From: Crotalaria pallida
Taxonomy: Eukaryota > Streptophyta > Magnoliopsida > Fabales > Fabaceae
Assembly (NCBI GenBank): GCA_037953625.1
Contig: CM075651.1
Location: 127,686,501-127,750,500 of the forward strand
DNA length: 64,000 nucleotides
Reading direction: 5' to 3'
Made by a program: the position numbers and the translations under genes. The notes beneath the pieces are model-generated. The model did not search any database. It was not told the origin of the DNA and saw only the letters and a program-made list of their open reading frames with translations. Shown piece after piece: positions 13,701 through 24,009 of the stretch (the stretch's first letter is position 1; each line of letters starts with the position of its first letter).

Positions 13701-16491
13701 AAACAAAAAGAAAAATATGGGTAGGTGTCACTTATGCAATCAATGAAATGGCTTAGTGCATTGTCATCCACCTATTGGTACCCCCACCGGCCAATTGATA
13801 TTTTATTCTAGTTTCCTAACTTTTCTAGTTCTAGTATTGCATTTGTAGATCATACGGGCCCATGAATTATATAAACATGGGTCTAGGTTGTTTGGATGCT
13901 AGGCCCAGTCCAGGCCTGCTTTAAAGCCCTTCCAAAAAACCATTAAATTTTGTTTTATTTTCTTCTTTGAATTGTGAAAATGATGTTTTGTTACATAGTT
14001 ATCATGTACCAATAATAATGGTGAGATATGTTGTTGCACATGAGAAATTAAATAAAATCAAGCAGCTGATATATACTTAATCTACTTTGTTAATTGTTCA
14101 TTTGCACAAATATAACATTATTAGAGAATTTGGAATATTTTTTTAATGCAGGGTCTGATTGTGCTAACCATACAAGCTCATAAGCCTTCACTAAAGCCAC
14201 CAAAATGTGACAAACTTAACCCATGCCAAGAAGTGAGTGGTGGAAAAGCAGCAATGTTGTTTGCTGGCCTCTATCTTGTGGCACTTGGAGTTGGAGGAAT
14301 TAAAGGATCATTGCCAGCACATGGTGGTGAGCAATTTGATGAAAATACACCAACTGGAAGGAAGCAAAGATCAACATTCTTCAACTACTTTGTTTTCTGC
14401 CTATCATGTGGTGCCCTTATTGCTGTTACTTTTGTGGTGTGGATTGAAGACAACAAAGGTTGGGAATGGGGTTTTGCAATAGCTACTATTGCTATATTTG
14501 TATCTATCCCAGTGTTCTTAGCAGGCTCTGCTACTTATAGGAACAAGGTTCCTTCGGGAAGTCCAATTACAACCATTTTAAAGGTAACTTAGCTTCTAGG
14601 ACACTCTATCCTTGATTATACATTAATTTGTAAGAAAGGGAAAAAAGATTATCTACCTTTTTTTTAACACTAAATTTCATACCTACTTTATTATAACTTA
14701 TTCTTCTTTTCAGAGTAAAAGTTTTTTATATATATAAATAGTTATGGCTTATTTATGGTTTTAGTCCCTGAAAGTTGGGAGTGTTTTGATTTTGGTCCCT
14801 GAAAATATTTTTGACCTTGATTCATCCTTAATTGTTTTGAAAATTTGGTTTTAGTCTCTGCCATTTGGAAAAATTCGTTAATTGCTGATGTGGTTAACAG
14901 ATTGCCACATCAGCATACAATGTACAAATGTTGCATGTCCCGGTAGGATGACGTGGATTATTCGGGCCCGCAGGAGCAAAAGGGCCAAGGCCCAACCAAA
15001 ATGTGTTTGTGGATTGAGCTTTGACCCTTTTGCTCTTGCGGATCCAAATCATCCACGTCATCCTACCGATAACATTCCATACTTGCACACATTTATGTTG
15101 ATATAACGTTCCGTTAGCCACGTTAGTAGTTACCGGATTTTTTCCTAATGACAGGGACTAAAACAAAAATTTCAAAACAATTAACGATGAGTCAAGGTCA
15201 AAAAAATTTTCAGGGACCAAAATCAAAACACTCCCTACTTTCAGGGACTAAAACTATAAATAAGCCAATAGTTATAAAGTACGTATAAAAAGATGCGGAA
15301 AAAAAAAGTAAGAAAATCATTATTACCACCAATTTTGCTATTCACACCATAAAATTTGTATACCACTTTTACATTGGTGAACAATGTAGAACTTCTGAAA
15401 TTTGTACATTGTTGATATGTGTATAAATAATGTTCACAAGTTAGTGTTTGATCATTATTTTCATTTCTCCATGGTTGTCTTATCCCTCTTTCACTAATTC
15501 ATATTCCTGATTTAACATTGATCAGGTTCTTGTGGCTGCTTCACTGAATAGCTGCAGTGGCAGAAAGTCTAGCAGTGCCGTTGTGAGCCCTTCTAATCCA
15601 CACTCAAGGCAGAAAGAATCAGAGGAAGAAGCTGCAAAGGCGAGCACAGAAACTGAAAAACCAACAGATACCCTCAAATTTCTCAATAATGCTGTTACAA
15701 ATGAGCCAATCCTTTCATCACTAGAATGTAATATACAACAAGTAGAAGATGTCAAGGTAGTGTTGAAAGTACTACCAATATTTGCTTGCACCTTCATGCT
15801 AAATTGTTGTCTAGCTCAGTTGTCCACATTCTCGGTTGAACAAGCTGCCACTATGGACACAAAAGTTGGTTCCCTAAAGGTGCCACCGGCTTCCTTACCC
15901 ATTTTTCCTGTTATCTTTATCATGATCCTAGCACCAATTTATGACCACATCATCATACCATATGCTCGGAAAGCGACCAAATCGGAGATGGGAATCACTC
16001 ATCTCCAAAGGATAGGAATTGGATTAGTCCTCTCTATCGGTGCAATGGCGGTCGCTGCGCTTGTTGAAGTAAAAAGAAAAAGGGTGGCCACTGACTCAGG
16101 ACTACTTGATGATCCAACCAAACCACTGCCCATCTCATTCTTTTGGATTGCACTTCAGTACTTGTTCCTTGGGTCAGCTGATCTTTTCACCTTGGCAGGG
16201 TTGATGGAATTTTTCTTCTCAGAAGCTCCAATAAGGATGAGATCTTTGTCCACATCTCTTTCATGGGCCTCTATAGCTATTGGGTACTACCTTAGTTCAG
16301 TGATTGTATCAATAGTGAACACTGCCACCGGTAACTCCAATCATAGAGCATGGCTATCTGGTACCAACATTAACCACTATCACCTAGAGAGGTTCTATTG
16401 GCTCATGTGTGTCCTAAGTGGTTTGAACTTCCTACATTACCTGTTTTGGGCTATTAAGTACAAATATAGAGGGACTGGTTCAAATCATTGA
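5725..16491 (+). CDS. NPF4.6: NRT1/PTR family transporter, NPF4.6 (NRT1.2/AIT1) type, five exons
   Basis: Exons by eye: 5725-5727, 5874-5982, 6705-6922, 14152-14583, 15526-16491. All introns are GT-AG and the phases close to give 575 residues, normal for this 12-TM proton-coupled family. The product begins MELEAHRVTTWEGYVDWRNK and follows Arabidopsis NPF4.6 along its length. It keeps the TM1 block, the long hydrophilic central loop (variable start of exon 5) and the conserved C-terminal helices. Arabidopsis NPF4.6 is a plasma-membrane importer of abscisic acid and a low-affinity nitrate carrier; the same role here is inference. The family ExxER motif in TM1 reads E40-V-L-E43-N44, i.e. ExxEN, as in Arabidopsis NPF4.6. 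The start codon stands alone in exon 1 and intron 3 is swollen to 7.2 kb by repeats. No break is seen in the coding sequence. A paralogue within clade NPF4 is the main alternative name. Confidence 0.93.
6047..6080. repeat. (TA)n microsatellite in NPF4.6 intron 2
   Basis: Uninterrupted AT dinucleotide run, followed by a second shorter run near 6100. Confidence 0.9.
6116..6336. mobile_element. Fold-back MITE in NPF4.6 intron 2
   Basis: Starts GTTTTAGCAA and ends in the inverse TTACTAAAAC. Inner arms around CGAAATTAACCTAC are also complementary to GTAGGTTAATTTTG near the right end. No clear target duplication. Lies 3 bp from the next MITE. Confidence 0.5.
6340..6612. mobile_element. Stowaway-type MITE (273 bp) in NPF4.6 intron 2
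   Basis: CTCCCTCCGGTCCTATTTAT at the left is inverted at the right (ATAAATAGGACCGGAGGGAG), flanked by TA on both sides. This is the signature of Tc1/mariner-derived Stowaway elements. Confidence 0.9.
7983..8251. mobile_element. Stowaway-type MITE, diverged, in NPF4.6 intron 3
   Basis: Diverged inverted ends (CTTCGTCCCTAAATATAAGA and its partner ending GGTGGGAG) with a TATA right flank. The interior resembles the 63.2 kb copy. Confidence 0.7.
8399..8479. repeat. GA-rich simple repeat in NPF4.6 intron 3
   Basis: GAGAGAGGGAGAGG-type runs on the + strand, purine only. Confidence 0.85.
8989..9167 (+). mobile_element. tRNA-derived SINE, family 1, in NPF4.6 intron 3
   Basis: Has a Pol III A-box-like TGGTGCAGTGG and a B box GGTTCGATCCC, a tRNA-unrelated body and a poly-A tail. 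Flanked by the direct repeat AACCGAAAAAT on both sides. Two more copies are at 38.75 and 53.9 kb. Confidence 0.92.
9523..9812. mobile_element. Stowaway-like MITE in NPF4.6 intron 3
   Basis: Left end CTCCGGTTC, right end GGACCGGAGGGAG with ATAAATA inside. Same interior as the MITEs at 49.95 and 53.6 kb. TA on the left only; the right TA is lost. Confidence 0.75.
9953..10138 (+). mobile_element. tRNA-derived SINE, family 2, in NPF4.6 intron 3
   Basis: A box around TGTCAAGTGGTAGC, B box AGTTCGAACCT, short A-rich tail. Perfect 14-bp duplication AGTTCAAATTTTAT on both sides. Confidence 0.9.
10711..10860. repeat. (CA)n/(TA)n run and a tandem duplication in NPF4.6 intron 3
   Basis: A CACACATATATA run is followed by two copies of a unit of roughly 70 bp ending ACCAAAGTCAACATTCATTTAT. 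Confidence 0.75.
10932..11509. mobile_element. Stowaway-type MITE interrupted by a second fold-back element, NPF4.6 intron 3
   Basis: Outer ends GTCCCTCCTATCCACTTTAA and TTAAAGTGGAACGGAGGAAG are inverted and flanked by TA. Between about 10951 and 11283 sits a separate element with GCCTGGTTTGAAATGAG-like and CAACCAAACAGAGTG ends, splitting the outer MITE. Confidence 0.65.
12530..12658 (+). mobile_element. 5'-truncated SINE, family 2, in NPF4.6 intron 3
   Basis: Its 3' part (GTGCGAGCTCA...GATCTGGATACTGGTTG) matches the 9.95 kb SINE. Flanked by the 16-bp duplication TAAATTATATCATAAA, showing an independent insertion already truncated at the 5' side. Confidence 0.82.
12984..13230. mobile_element. 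Stowaway-type MITE (247 bp) in NPF4.6 intron 3
   Basis: CTCTCTCCGGTCCTATTTAT and its inverse near the right end, TA on both sides. Roughly the reverse complement of the 6.34 kb copy inside. Confidence 0.85.
14746..15266. mobile_element. Mutator-like fold-back element in NPF4.6 intron 4
   Basis: Long inverted ends (GGCTTATTTATGGTTTTAGT and its complement, continuing well over 60 bp) and a perfect 9-bp duplication AATAGTTAT, the size typical of Mutator-like elements. The centre is itself inverted around a GGCCCGCAGGAGCAAAAGGG-like segment, so most of the element could fold into one hairpin. No coding sequence. Confidence 0.88.
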
Positions 16492-16700
16492 AGAAAAGGT
16501 AGGGGATAATTTTCAAAGGGTATGAAAGATCTTTGAGTTTAAGAGGTTATTGATTAAAATGTTGGGAAGCCATTTTTTGGCTACAATTGTGTATAGGTGC
16601 CTGCAACTATGCAATAGGGTATATACCATTTCCTTTAATAGTAATAGAATAGATGTATAAGTTATGTTATTTTTACAACATACTTGGACAACATTTGGGA
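16492..16700 (+). other. 3' untranslated region of NPF4.6
   Basis: AT-rich stretch after the stop with AATAGAATAG and TATAAG motifs near 16640-16660 that could serve for polyadenylation. The end is not defined. Confidence 0.45.
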
Positions 16701-16834
16701 TAACAACAACTTATATACACATTTACGTGTATTAAATTTCTCTACATTAGTTTGAAACACGCATATCTCATCTTCAATACACTCACATAAATTAAATGTT
16801 ATCCCAATATTGAACAAAAGTGTTGTACAAAAGA

Positions 16835-16836
16835 CA

Positions 16837-16900
<64 letters not shown>
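16835..16900. repeat. (CT)n followed by (TA)n microsatellite
   Basis: About 35 bp of CT repeats run directly into about 30 bp of AT repeats. Confidence 0.92.
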
Positions 16901-16902
<2 letters not shown>

Positions 16903-17472
16903 TTTCTTAACCTTAGCTCTCAAGACTGAAGATAAGAAGCTAAATAAAATAGTCTTGCATCGGAAAAATAAAGATATAATACTTTGAAGATAGTAGTGTT
17001 ACTTTCCTAATAACTTTTTACTATTTTTTTTAATTTCTTATTCCTAGAAAGAGGAAAAAAAGAAAGAAAGTTGCATCATGTGTAATCAATCCAGCTCTCT
17101 TGTTTATCAGTAGTTAGAGCAAATGGCTTATGCTTATCTTCTGGTATGAATTATTATACTTCTGTTTGTCTTGCTCTGTTAGCAATAATAAAGCCAATCT
17201 TTGCCATTTATCTATGAAACTTGGGAAGTTGAGCTTACTTAAAGCTCAAAGAAAGCTTAGCTATGGTGAAGAATGATTGAGCCAAACCGAATGCAATGAT
17301 GAACCAAAGATGGAATTTGAGCCATTGTTCTGTGATTAAGAAAATTATGATTGCATTAACTGAAAATGAGAGAGTACATAGTTTATATACAACCCGTATC
17401 AACTAACTCTAACTAGAGTTGGAAATCCTAACTAAAGGTAAGTTAAGTGAGTTAAATAACTAACTCTAAACT

Positions 17473-18079
17473 TGTTGGAAAAAATATGGAGATCATGTAC
17501 ACTAAAATAATACATAAATAAAGTAAAGTATGATCTGAGGCGTGCCAAAGACACTGTCCTTAAGAACCTATTTGCGCACCGCTACGATTCCCCAGGATTC
17601 AACAGACCCTTCTGACATAAGTCAGGTAACAGAGCTAGCAGCATATTGTTTAATGATGTACCCAGAATATTTGATCAAAGAACAAAAAACCAACATATAG
17701 ACTTGAATTTTGTCATGAGTATATGTATAGAAGTAGTTGTGCGTAAGCAACAAAGAAGAAGGTTTTTTTGTTCATTGCAATAATCATATAAGAGTCGTAA
17801 ATGTCATATATCTTGGCAATAGAGGGTGCATCTATATAAAAGTACTGTTTGAAACTTTTCAATGATTCAAAGACACATTTTCATGTTTGCAACTACTCTT
17901 TCACTTGCACTTATTGAATTTCAAAATAAATTCTATACAAACACAATGGTTCAAAATCATAACTGCATATTTTAAATAATAATAATATTAGTTCAAATAA
18001 ATATTTATAATAATAAATTAAATATAAGCAATATATATTTTTGAAATAAAATAATAATAAAATAACAAATTTTACAACA
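17473..18079 (-). repeat. LTR (low-coordinate copy) of the 17.5-20.8 kb element
   Basis: 607 bp, closely similar to 20003-20808 except for a 200-bp insertion present only in that copy. Confidence 0.88.
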
Positions 18080-20002
18080 ATCCCGCACGTATTTCAAAAA
18101 TATTTGAAGAACGATTTGAGAAAATTTCTGGGTTAATATCACGGGTGCAGTGCATCTAACCTGATGCCTTCTGGGCTATGAACCAAGCCTAAACCGATAG
18201 AATTTGACATACAAACCAATGAATTTGCATTGGTGGGGCTAGGCTCTATGAACCAATGACACACTGATGTAAGCAGGGATCCTACCAGTCACACTACAAC
18301 CCGCAATTCCTGCTTTTATCGCCGATTTGCGCTATTACAGCCATGCGCGTGCTTGGGTGTTCATGAGTGCTCTAGAAATTGTGCCACAAATTTCATAGGA
18401 GCGGCTTCACTCCACACTCATATAGGTGATTCATCAAATGTATGTTGCACTTCATACACCTCCATAAAGGATATGAATTTCATTAAGAGCTTAAACTCAT
18501 CCTCTCTTGAAGACAGGATAGCACAACACTACACCATAGGAAAGAAAAAATAATATTGCTAGCATTATTAACAAGTGACTTGTTATTACTCATATGAACC
18601 TTCTTCATGGGATCTCCAATCACAAAGGTTGGGTTCCCATCACCGCTGATATCAGGTTGGCTTAAACATGTCTTATTCCCCTCGATGTTTCTTGTATCTC
18701 AGCCTGTTTAAAGGTTTAGTCAGGGAATTGGCCAAAATCCCTTCTGACCTCACATAAGTAATGTACACCTTTGGTACAAATATAATATTTGTTAGCATGC
18801 ATAACCAAATTATACCCTAATAGGATATCTCCACATTTTGTCATTGAAAGACTCATTCTTTACAATGACTATTATTATCTCAAATAATTTCAACACCACT
18901 AAGGATGAACACAAATGACCAATATAATTATGATGTCATCTGAAAATTTCAGGCATCATTCTATAAAATATTATAATTCATCGATCCCCTACCAAATTTA
19001 GGAGGCAACAACATTTTATTTATTCAAATATATCAGATAGTCTCAAAATTTTATCATTAATTACAATGAAAGTTTAAAAAATAATTACCACACACTTTTG
19101 GTCTCATCTGAATCTAAAATCCAGGCGTCAATATATAAAATATCGTAGTTCATCATCTCTCAAAAATTAAAGGAGGTAGACCTCAAAATTTTCAACTTAT
19201 CGTTTCACATTAGAAATAATAAGAGTTTGAGAAATGACGACAACAATAAAATCATCTCCATAAACCAACACTTCCTTTTTGGCTAGGAGGATTATCATTC
19301 ATCTTCTAACATATGTACTAAAATACATTATCACACAGATTGTACTTGCAACCCCACATTTAAATTATACTATCATATCATCATATAAATACAAATATAC
19401 TCTAACGGTTTATGACCATGTATAGTCACAATCAATTAAAATTAAAAATAAAAACTGATAATAATGACAAATGGATATAGAATCCTTACTCCCAACTACT
19501 GCCACGATCCATAATCAACATAGTAACAATTGCAAATATTCAATATATACAAAACTATCAAAATTAGTAATGGTGCAAAAGTTTCAACTTCATCCAAAAC
19601 ATGAAAAGTTCACAATGCCCAAAGATAATTCATATAATAGAAGACATGAATACTTAAATTCTCACAATTTAAGTATATGTCAAAAACAATTCTAAATGAC
19701 ATAATCATGGATCAAATATATATAACTAATTGTCATCAAGAAGGAACAGAGGAAAAACATACCTTTCTCGTGAACTTGAATAACTTGAATAAAAGAGCAA
19801 TCTTACTTGAGATTATAGAACACTATTCAATCCGAGTTTGTCCTTTGTGCCTGTATCATCTACCAAAACACCAATGTTGATGTCGCACAAGTAGAGTATC
19901 ACATATTGATGGGTTTATCCCTCTTTGGTCTCACCGCAGAAAGAACAATTATAATAAAAACACAACACTATGTAGGTTCTCCATAATATAGATTCTTAAG
20001 AT
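18080..20002 (-). pseudogene. Internal region of the 17.5-20.8 kb element, copia pol remnants
   Basis: Mostly AT-rich sequence without a usable frame. The only recognisable coding trace is the RNase H end near 18.7 kb on the - strand. Primer-binding site and purine tract were not recognised. Confidence 0.5.
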
Positions 20003-20808
20003 TATTGGAAAAAATATGGAGAATATACACTAAAATAATACATAAATTAAAGTATGATCTGAGGCATGTCAAAGACATTGTCCTTAAGAATCTATTCGTG
20101 CACCGCGACGATTCTCCAAGATTCAGCAGACCCTTCTGACATAAGTCAGGTAACAGAACTAGCAGTATATTGTTTAATGATGTACCCAGAATATTTGATC
20201 AAAGAAAAAAAACCAGCTCATAGGCTTGAATTCTGTGATGAGTATATGTATAGCAGTAGTTGTGTGTAAGCAATGGAGAAGAAGGTTTTTTTGTTCATTG
20301 CTATAATCATATAAGAGCCGTAAAAGTCATATATCTTGGCAATAGAGGGTGCATCTATATAAAAGTAGGGCACTACTTCCATACAACCAAATTTTGGATG
20401 GTTGCAAAACATTCCTTTAGTGGACCAATGGTTGTTTGACAAATAAGCTAATATGAGTTGACATGGCAGTGATTTAAAACTTCATTAGCTGACGTGTCAA
20501 TCAACCATTAGTTTATTTAGGAGATTGTTGTGCAACCATCCAAAATATGATTGCATGGTAGAAATATTCTTAAAAGTATTGTTTGAAACTTTGCAATGAA
20601 TCAAAGACACCTTTTCATGTTTGCAATTACTCTTTCACTTGCACTGATTGAATTTCAAAATAAATTCTATACCAACACAATGGTTCAAAATCATAATTGC
20701 ATATTTTAAATAATAATAATAATAATATTAGTTCAAATAAATATTATAATAATAAATTAAATATAAGCAATATATTTATTTTTAAATAAAATAACAAATT
20801 TTACAACA
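20003..20808 (-). repeat. LTR (high-coordinate copy) of the 17.5-20.8 kb element
   Basis: Partner of the 17473 LTR; longer because of the MITE at 20368-20570. Its first bases read TATTGG rather than TGTTGG, one substitution. Confidence 0.87.
20368..20570. mobile_element. hAT-type MITE inside an LTR
   Basis: Absent from the sister LTR, so its limits are exact. Flanked by the 8-bp duplication TAAAAGTA, the hAT size. Inner inverted arms ATTTTGGATGGTTGCA and TGCAACCATCCAAAAT. Confidence 0.85.
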
Positions 20809-20938
20809 AAACTAACTACTAACTATTACGTGATAATTGAGTTATGAGCAGCCTTGCCACTAGTGTTGGCTTTCCTATTGTAAGTTTTGTTGCTGTTGTA
20901 ACATCCCTCCCAAGCCAGAAGGCATATGTCGCACATTC

Positions 20939-21374
20939 TGTAACAAGGCTGATCCTTCACACTTGTCAATAGGCGTAACTCAATCACCAAATGCACAAAT
21001 TAGATCTAAGATAATAACTAAGCACTCAAGTAAGTAGCAAATGTTATTATAATGCATTATTAAGGTGAAAGGCTTATAATATAATAAGATGTTGTAGAGT
21101 ATGAAGGTAACAATACTTAATTCAAACTAAGAAAATAAGGAATGTGGAGATGGATGTAAGAGGAAGAAGGAAATGGAGTAGAGAGATGAAGAGAAGGAAC
21201 CAGAGAGAGAGTAGAATTCTTCCAAATTCTTCACACCCTCTTCATTCTCCACAAGTTGATTAATATAGTAGTATTGTAACTCTTGCCCATTTTTCTTGCT
21301 GATGTGGGCTTTGTGAAGTGACCCTATTTATACTTCCTTGCAATTCACCCCTTTTGATATTCGGTATCATAACA
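20939..21374 (-). repeat. 3' LTR of the gene-capturing element
   Basis: Near identical to 23579-24009 with a few substitutions and small indels. Confidence 0.92.
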
Positions 21375-21435
21375 TTACCGCCCTCATTAAAAATGACCTT
21401 GTCCTCAAGGTCTTAGTAGAGTAAACTTGTTCCAT

Positions 21436-22318
21436 TTAGAGCAAATACAAGTGACTCAACCACCATGAGCTTAATGAGGATGTTGAGTGACGGGCCTGAA
21501 GTGTCCTTAAGAGGGTCTCCAATTGTGCCAGTAATAACAATTTATTTGTGTGGATCAGATCCCTTTGGACCAAGGCTTCTGTCATGTTCAGAAGCACCAA
21601 CCTTAATGTACTTCTTGGCGTTATCCCAAGCACCACCAGTGTTTGATGCAAAGATGGCAATCTGAACATCGGACACTAGAAATCCATCAAGGACACCAGA
21701 ATGTGTTTCTACACCAAAAAAAAGTCCAACGATAAAGGGAGTAAGCATGACAAGTGCACCAGGTGGAATCATTTCTTTAATAGAAGCATCAGTGGAGATC
21801 TTGACACAAGTAGCATAGACAGGTTCGGTAGTTCCCTTCATCAAGCCTAGAATGGTATTGAATTGTCTACGTACTTCCTCAACCATCTTAAGAGCAGCAC
21901 TTCCCACACTCTTCATGGACAAGGCAGAAAACCAGTAAGGAAGCATAGCACTGACGATTAAACTGATGTAAACCTTTGGTGTCAGCATATCAACATTTGT
22001 AATACCAGCTCGGCTCACAACGGCACTAAAGAGGGCCAAATACACAAGGGCGGTAGAACCGATGGCAAACCCCTTTCTGATAGCATCAGTCGTGTTTCCT
22101 GCAGCATCAAGGGCGTCAGTTGTCTCACGAATTATGTGACTCATCCCAGCCATCTCAACAATACCTCCAACATTGTCACTGATTGAACCATAAGCATCAA
22201 TGGCCAACCCAGTAATACCATACATGGCAGCAAGGCTGAAACTAACAAAAATACTTACTGCAATTGAAAAAATTGGAATAATGACGAACTTGTATCTCAC
22301 AACAAGGCCAAATATAAC
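21436..22318 (-). pseudogene. Captured vacuolar H+-translocating pyrophosphatase fragment (C-terminal part)
   Basis: The - strand frame from the fusion point reads like the last ~290 residues of type I vacuolar H+-pyrophosphatase (AVP1/VHP1): the ISDN block, AGNTTDAIRKGFAIGS, KSVGSAALKMVEEVRRQFNT, KEMIPPGALVMLTP and the run to LGPKGSDPHK. The native enzyme pumps protons into the vacuole using pyrophosphate. A stop follows DPHK, and the last ~30 residues continue in another frame. No introns remain where the host gene should have several, pointing to capture of a spliced transcript. Substitutions at otherwise invariant positions and the missing N-terminal catalytic half rule out pump activity. 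Confidence 0.9.
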
Positions 22319-22850
22319 ATTAGTAGCAGCAGTTGTGATTTTGGTTTCAATTTGATCAATGCTCTTTTGAACAACTTTTAGCAAAACAGATTCATCCGTC
22401 CAAAGTGCAACCTGCTCAGATGTATTAAAATAATGTGACACATTCCTGAGGTTTGATCAGCAGTGAACTAAGCCTGATTCACAACATAATCCAGTGTCTC
22501 TGAGGTGGTTCCATACAACTTCCCCTGACTAGTGTACAAGATTACACATCCAGCTATTGCAACAAGAGTGAAGATGATAAGGAAGATCAAGGTCAAAGCA
22601 TAGGCTAATACAGAATAGCCTTAAGTCTTTTTGGGACAACAACAGTAACACAGACATATATAGTTCAAAGAAAGTACAAAAATCAAGAACCATACTATAA
22701 CAGCAGCAAAGAAGGAAACTACAGTAGAAATTACTGACCGAACATAACGGGGATTGCTGATATTCCATCCACCATGGTAACATTCCAAATTGTGGAATAT
22801 AACTTTTTTGCTAGTTCTTTCTTTTGCAAGAACCAGATTACTCTTATTCC
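22319..22850 (-). pseudogene. Captured plant transmembrane-protein fragment (PTHR31414-like), fused to the H+-PPase piece
   Basis: The - strand encodes NLVLAKERTSKK, then YHGGWNISNPRYVRSV, a long hydrophobic helix, CLCYCCCPKK, a stop, a second hydrophobic helix and LYTSQGKLYGTTSETLDYVV. After a frameshift it continues to SIDQIETKITTAATN. This order matches an uncharacterised plant multi-pass protein family that I recall as tweety-like. At ATN the frame passes directly into H+-pyrophosphatase sequence, so the two captured pieces are joined in one open frame at that point. The internal stop and frameshift mean the whole fusion is not translatable as it stands. Confidence 0.75.
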
Positions 22851-23142
22851 CACCGTGATCTTCTTTTGCCACTTTTTGTGACAAGGCTTGTTGCAATTTG
22901 ATAGGATAAAGCGGAACAATCCCACTATAGACAACATGCGGGTCCGATGGCTTTGGTGGTGGTAAATTAGAAATTAATGATAACATCTTGAGCCATAGAG
23001 CATGATTTTGACCTTTAATTTCCACCGCATTGAGTGTCCAAGGATCAATAGCAACTTTTGTGAAATTCACCACATCCAGGAAGACAGTTTCTAATTAGAG
23101 GGTGGCATGTGTGATTATACTTAGGCCAAACTCCTTCACAAT

Positions 23143-23556
23143 TTACCTAGACTCCTCATAGTTGGAATTAGGAACAATGTTGAGCGTCAAGTGTTTGATG
23201 CTTGGTTGAGCTAGAGATTCTGATCTGAAATCGTTGAGTGTTTCCGGACACACCATGATCTCCTCGGTAACTGGTTCCAATGACTCCAAATCTGCTTCTG
23301 CGTGATCATCAGGTTGATACCCAACTCCCTCTGTTGGCAGAATCTCTGTAGAGAGGATTGGACAAGCAACAATTTGATCAGCCTCCACACTTGAGTTCTT
23401 TTCACGAGTTGCGATTTTTTCCTTGAGTTGAGCTGATTCTCGTTGAAATTCCTCACTCGTAGCTTGAGATTTCTTACAAATCGCAAGCATTCTTTGGTGT
23501 AGGGTTTCAAAATGGTCAACAATTTGCTCCTTCGGTGGTTGTTTCTTTGTAGCCAT
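23143..23556 (-). CDS. Short leader frame of the gene-capturing LTR element
   Basis: Opens at an ATG (MATKKQPPKEQIVDHFETLH) just inside the 5' LTR and runs 137 residues, hydrophilic and likely coiled-coil in its first half (QRESAQLKEKIATREK). Its place suggests a residual gag N-terminus but no capsid or zinc-knuckle motif is visible. I do not recognise it. Confidence 0.4.
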   Translation of the reverse strand: MATKKQPPKEQIVDHFETLHQRMLAICKKSQATSEEFQRESAQLKEKIATREKNSSVEADQIVACPILSTEILPTEGVGYQPDDHAEADLESLEPVTEEIMVCPETLNDFRSESLAQPSIKHLTLNIVPNSNYEESR

Positions 23557-23578
23557 GTGAGGTTGATGAAAGCACCAT

Positions 23579-24009
23579 TGTAACAAGGTTGATCCTTCAC
23601 ACTTGTCAATAGGCATAACTCAATCACCAAATGCACAAATTAGATCTAAGATAATAACTAAGCACTCAAGTAAGTAGCAAATGTTATAATAATCTATTAA
23701 GGTGAAAGGCTTATAATAATAAGATGTTGTAGAGTATGAAGGTAAAAATACTTAATTCAAACTAAGAAAAAAAGGAATGTGGAGATGGATGTAAGAGGAA
23801 GAAGGAAATGGAGTAGAGAGATGAAGAGAAGGAACCAGAGAGAGAGTAGAATTCTTCCAAATTCTTCACACCCTCTTCATTCTCCACAAGTTGATTTATA
23901 TAGTTGTATTGTAACTCTTTCCCATTTTTCTTGCTGATGTGGGCTTTGTGAAGTGACCCCCTTTATACTTCCTTGCAATTCACCCCTTTTGATATTTGGT
24001 ATCATAACA
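23579..24009 (-). repeat. 5' LTR of the gene-capturing element
   Basis: 431 bp, TG...CA on the - strand, near identical to the other LTR. Confidence 0.92.

Larger units (their letters stand above)
17473..20808 (-). mobile_element. Copia-derived LTR retrotransposon with mostly non-coding interior
   Basis: Long direct repeats at both ends start TGTTGGAAAA (left) or TATTGGAAAA (right) and end TTTTACAACA. The element is flanked by the 5-bp duplication AAACT. The interior holds no long open frame. Between 18.65 and 18.78 kb the - strand encodes an RNase-H-end-like stretch (ITYVRSEGILANSLTKPL), which gives the orientation and a copia origin. It sits inside the 3' LTR of an older copia element. Confidence 0.85.
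20939..24009 (-). mobile_element. Non-autonomous LTR retrotransposon carrying fused host-gene fragments
   Basis: LTRs of 436 and 431 bp (TGTTATGATACC...CTTGTTACA on the - strand) flank a 2.2 kb interior, with the 5-bp duplication CATTC on both sides. On the - strand the order is LTR, TGGTGCTTTCATC at the primer-site position, a short leader frame, a transmembrane-protein fragment, a vacuolar H+-pyrophosphatase fragment, then CTTGAGGACAAGG...GAGGGCGG and the second LTR. That last block is common at the 3' end of plant gypsy elements. No protease, reverse transcriptase or integrase is present, so movement must have used another element's proteins. The LTRs are very alike, so the insertion is younger than its copia host. 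Confidence 0.9.

Noticed and set aside
21542..22441. A functional vacuolar pyrophosphatase gene
   Set aside because: Lacks the N-terminal catalytic half, has a stop and frame change near the end, carries changes at conserved sites and lies inside an LTR element.
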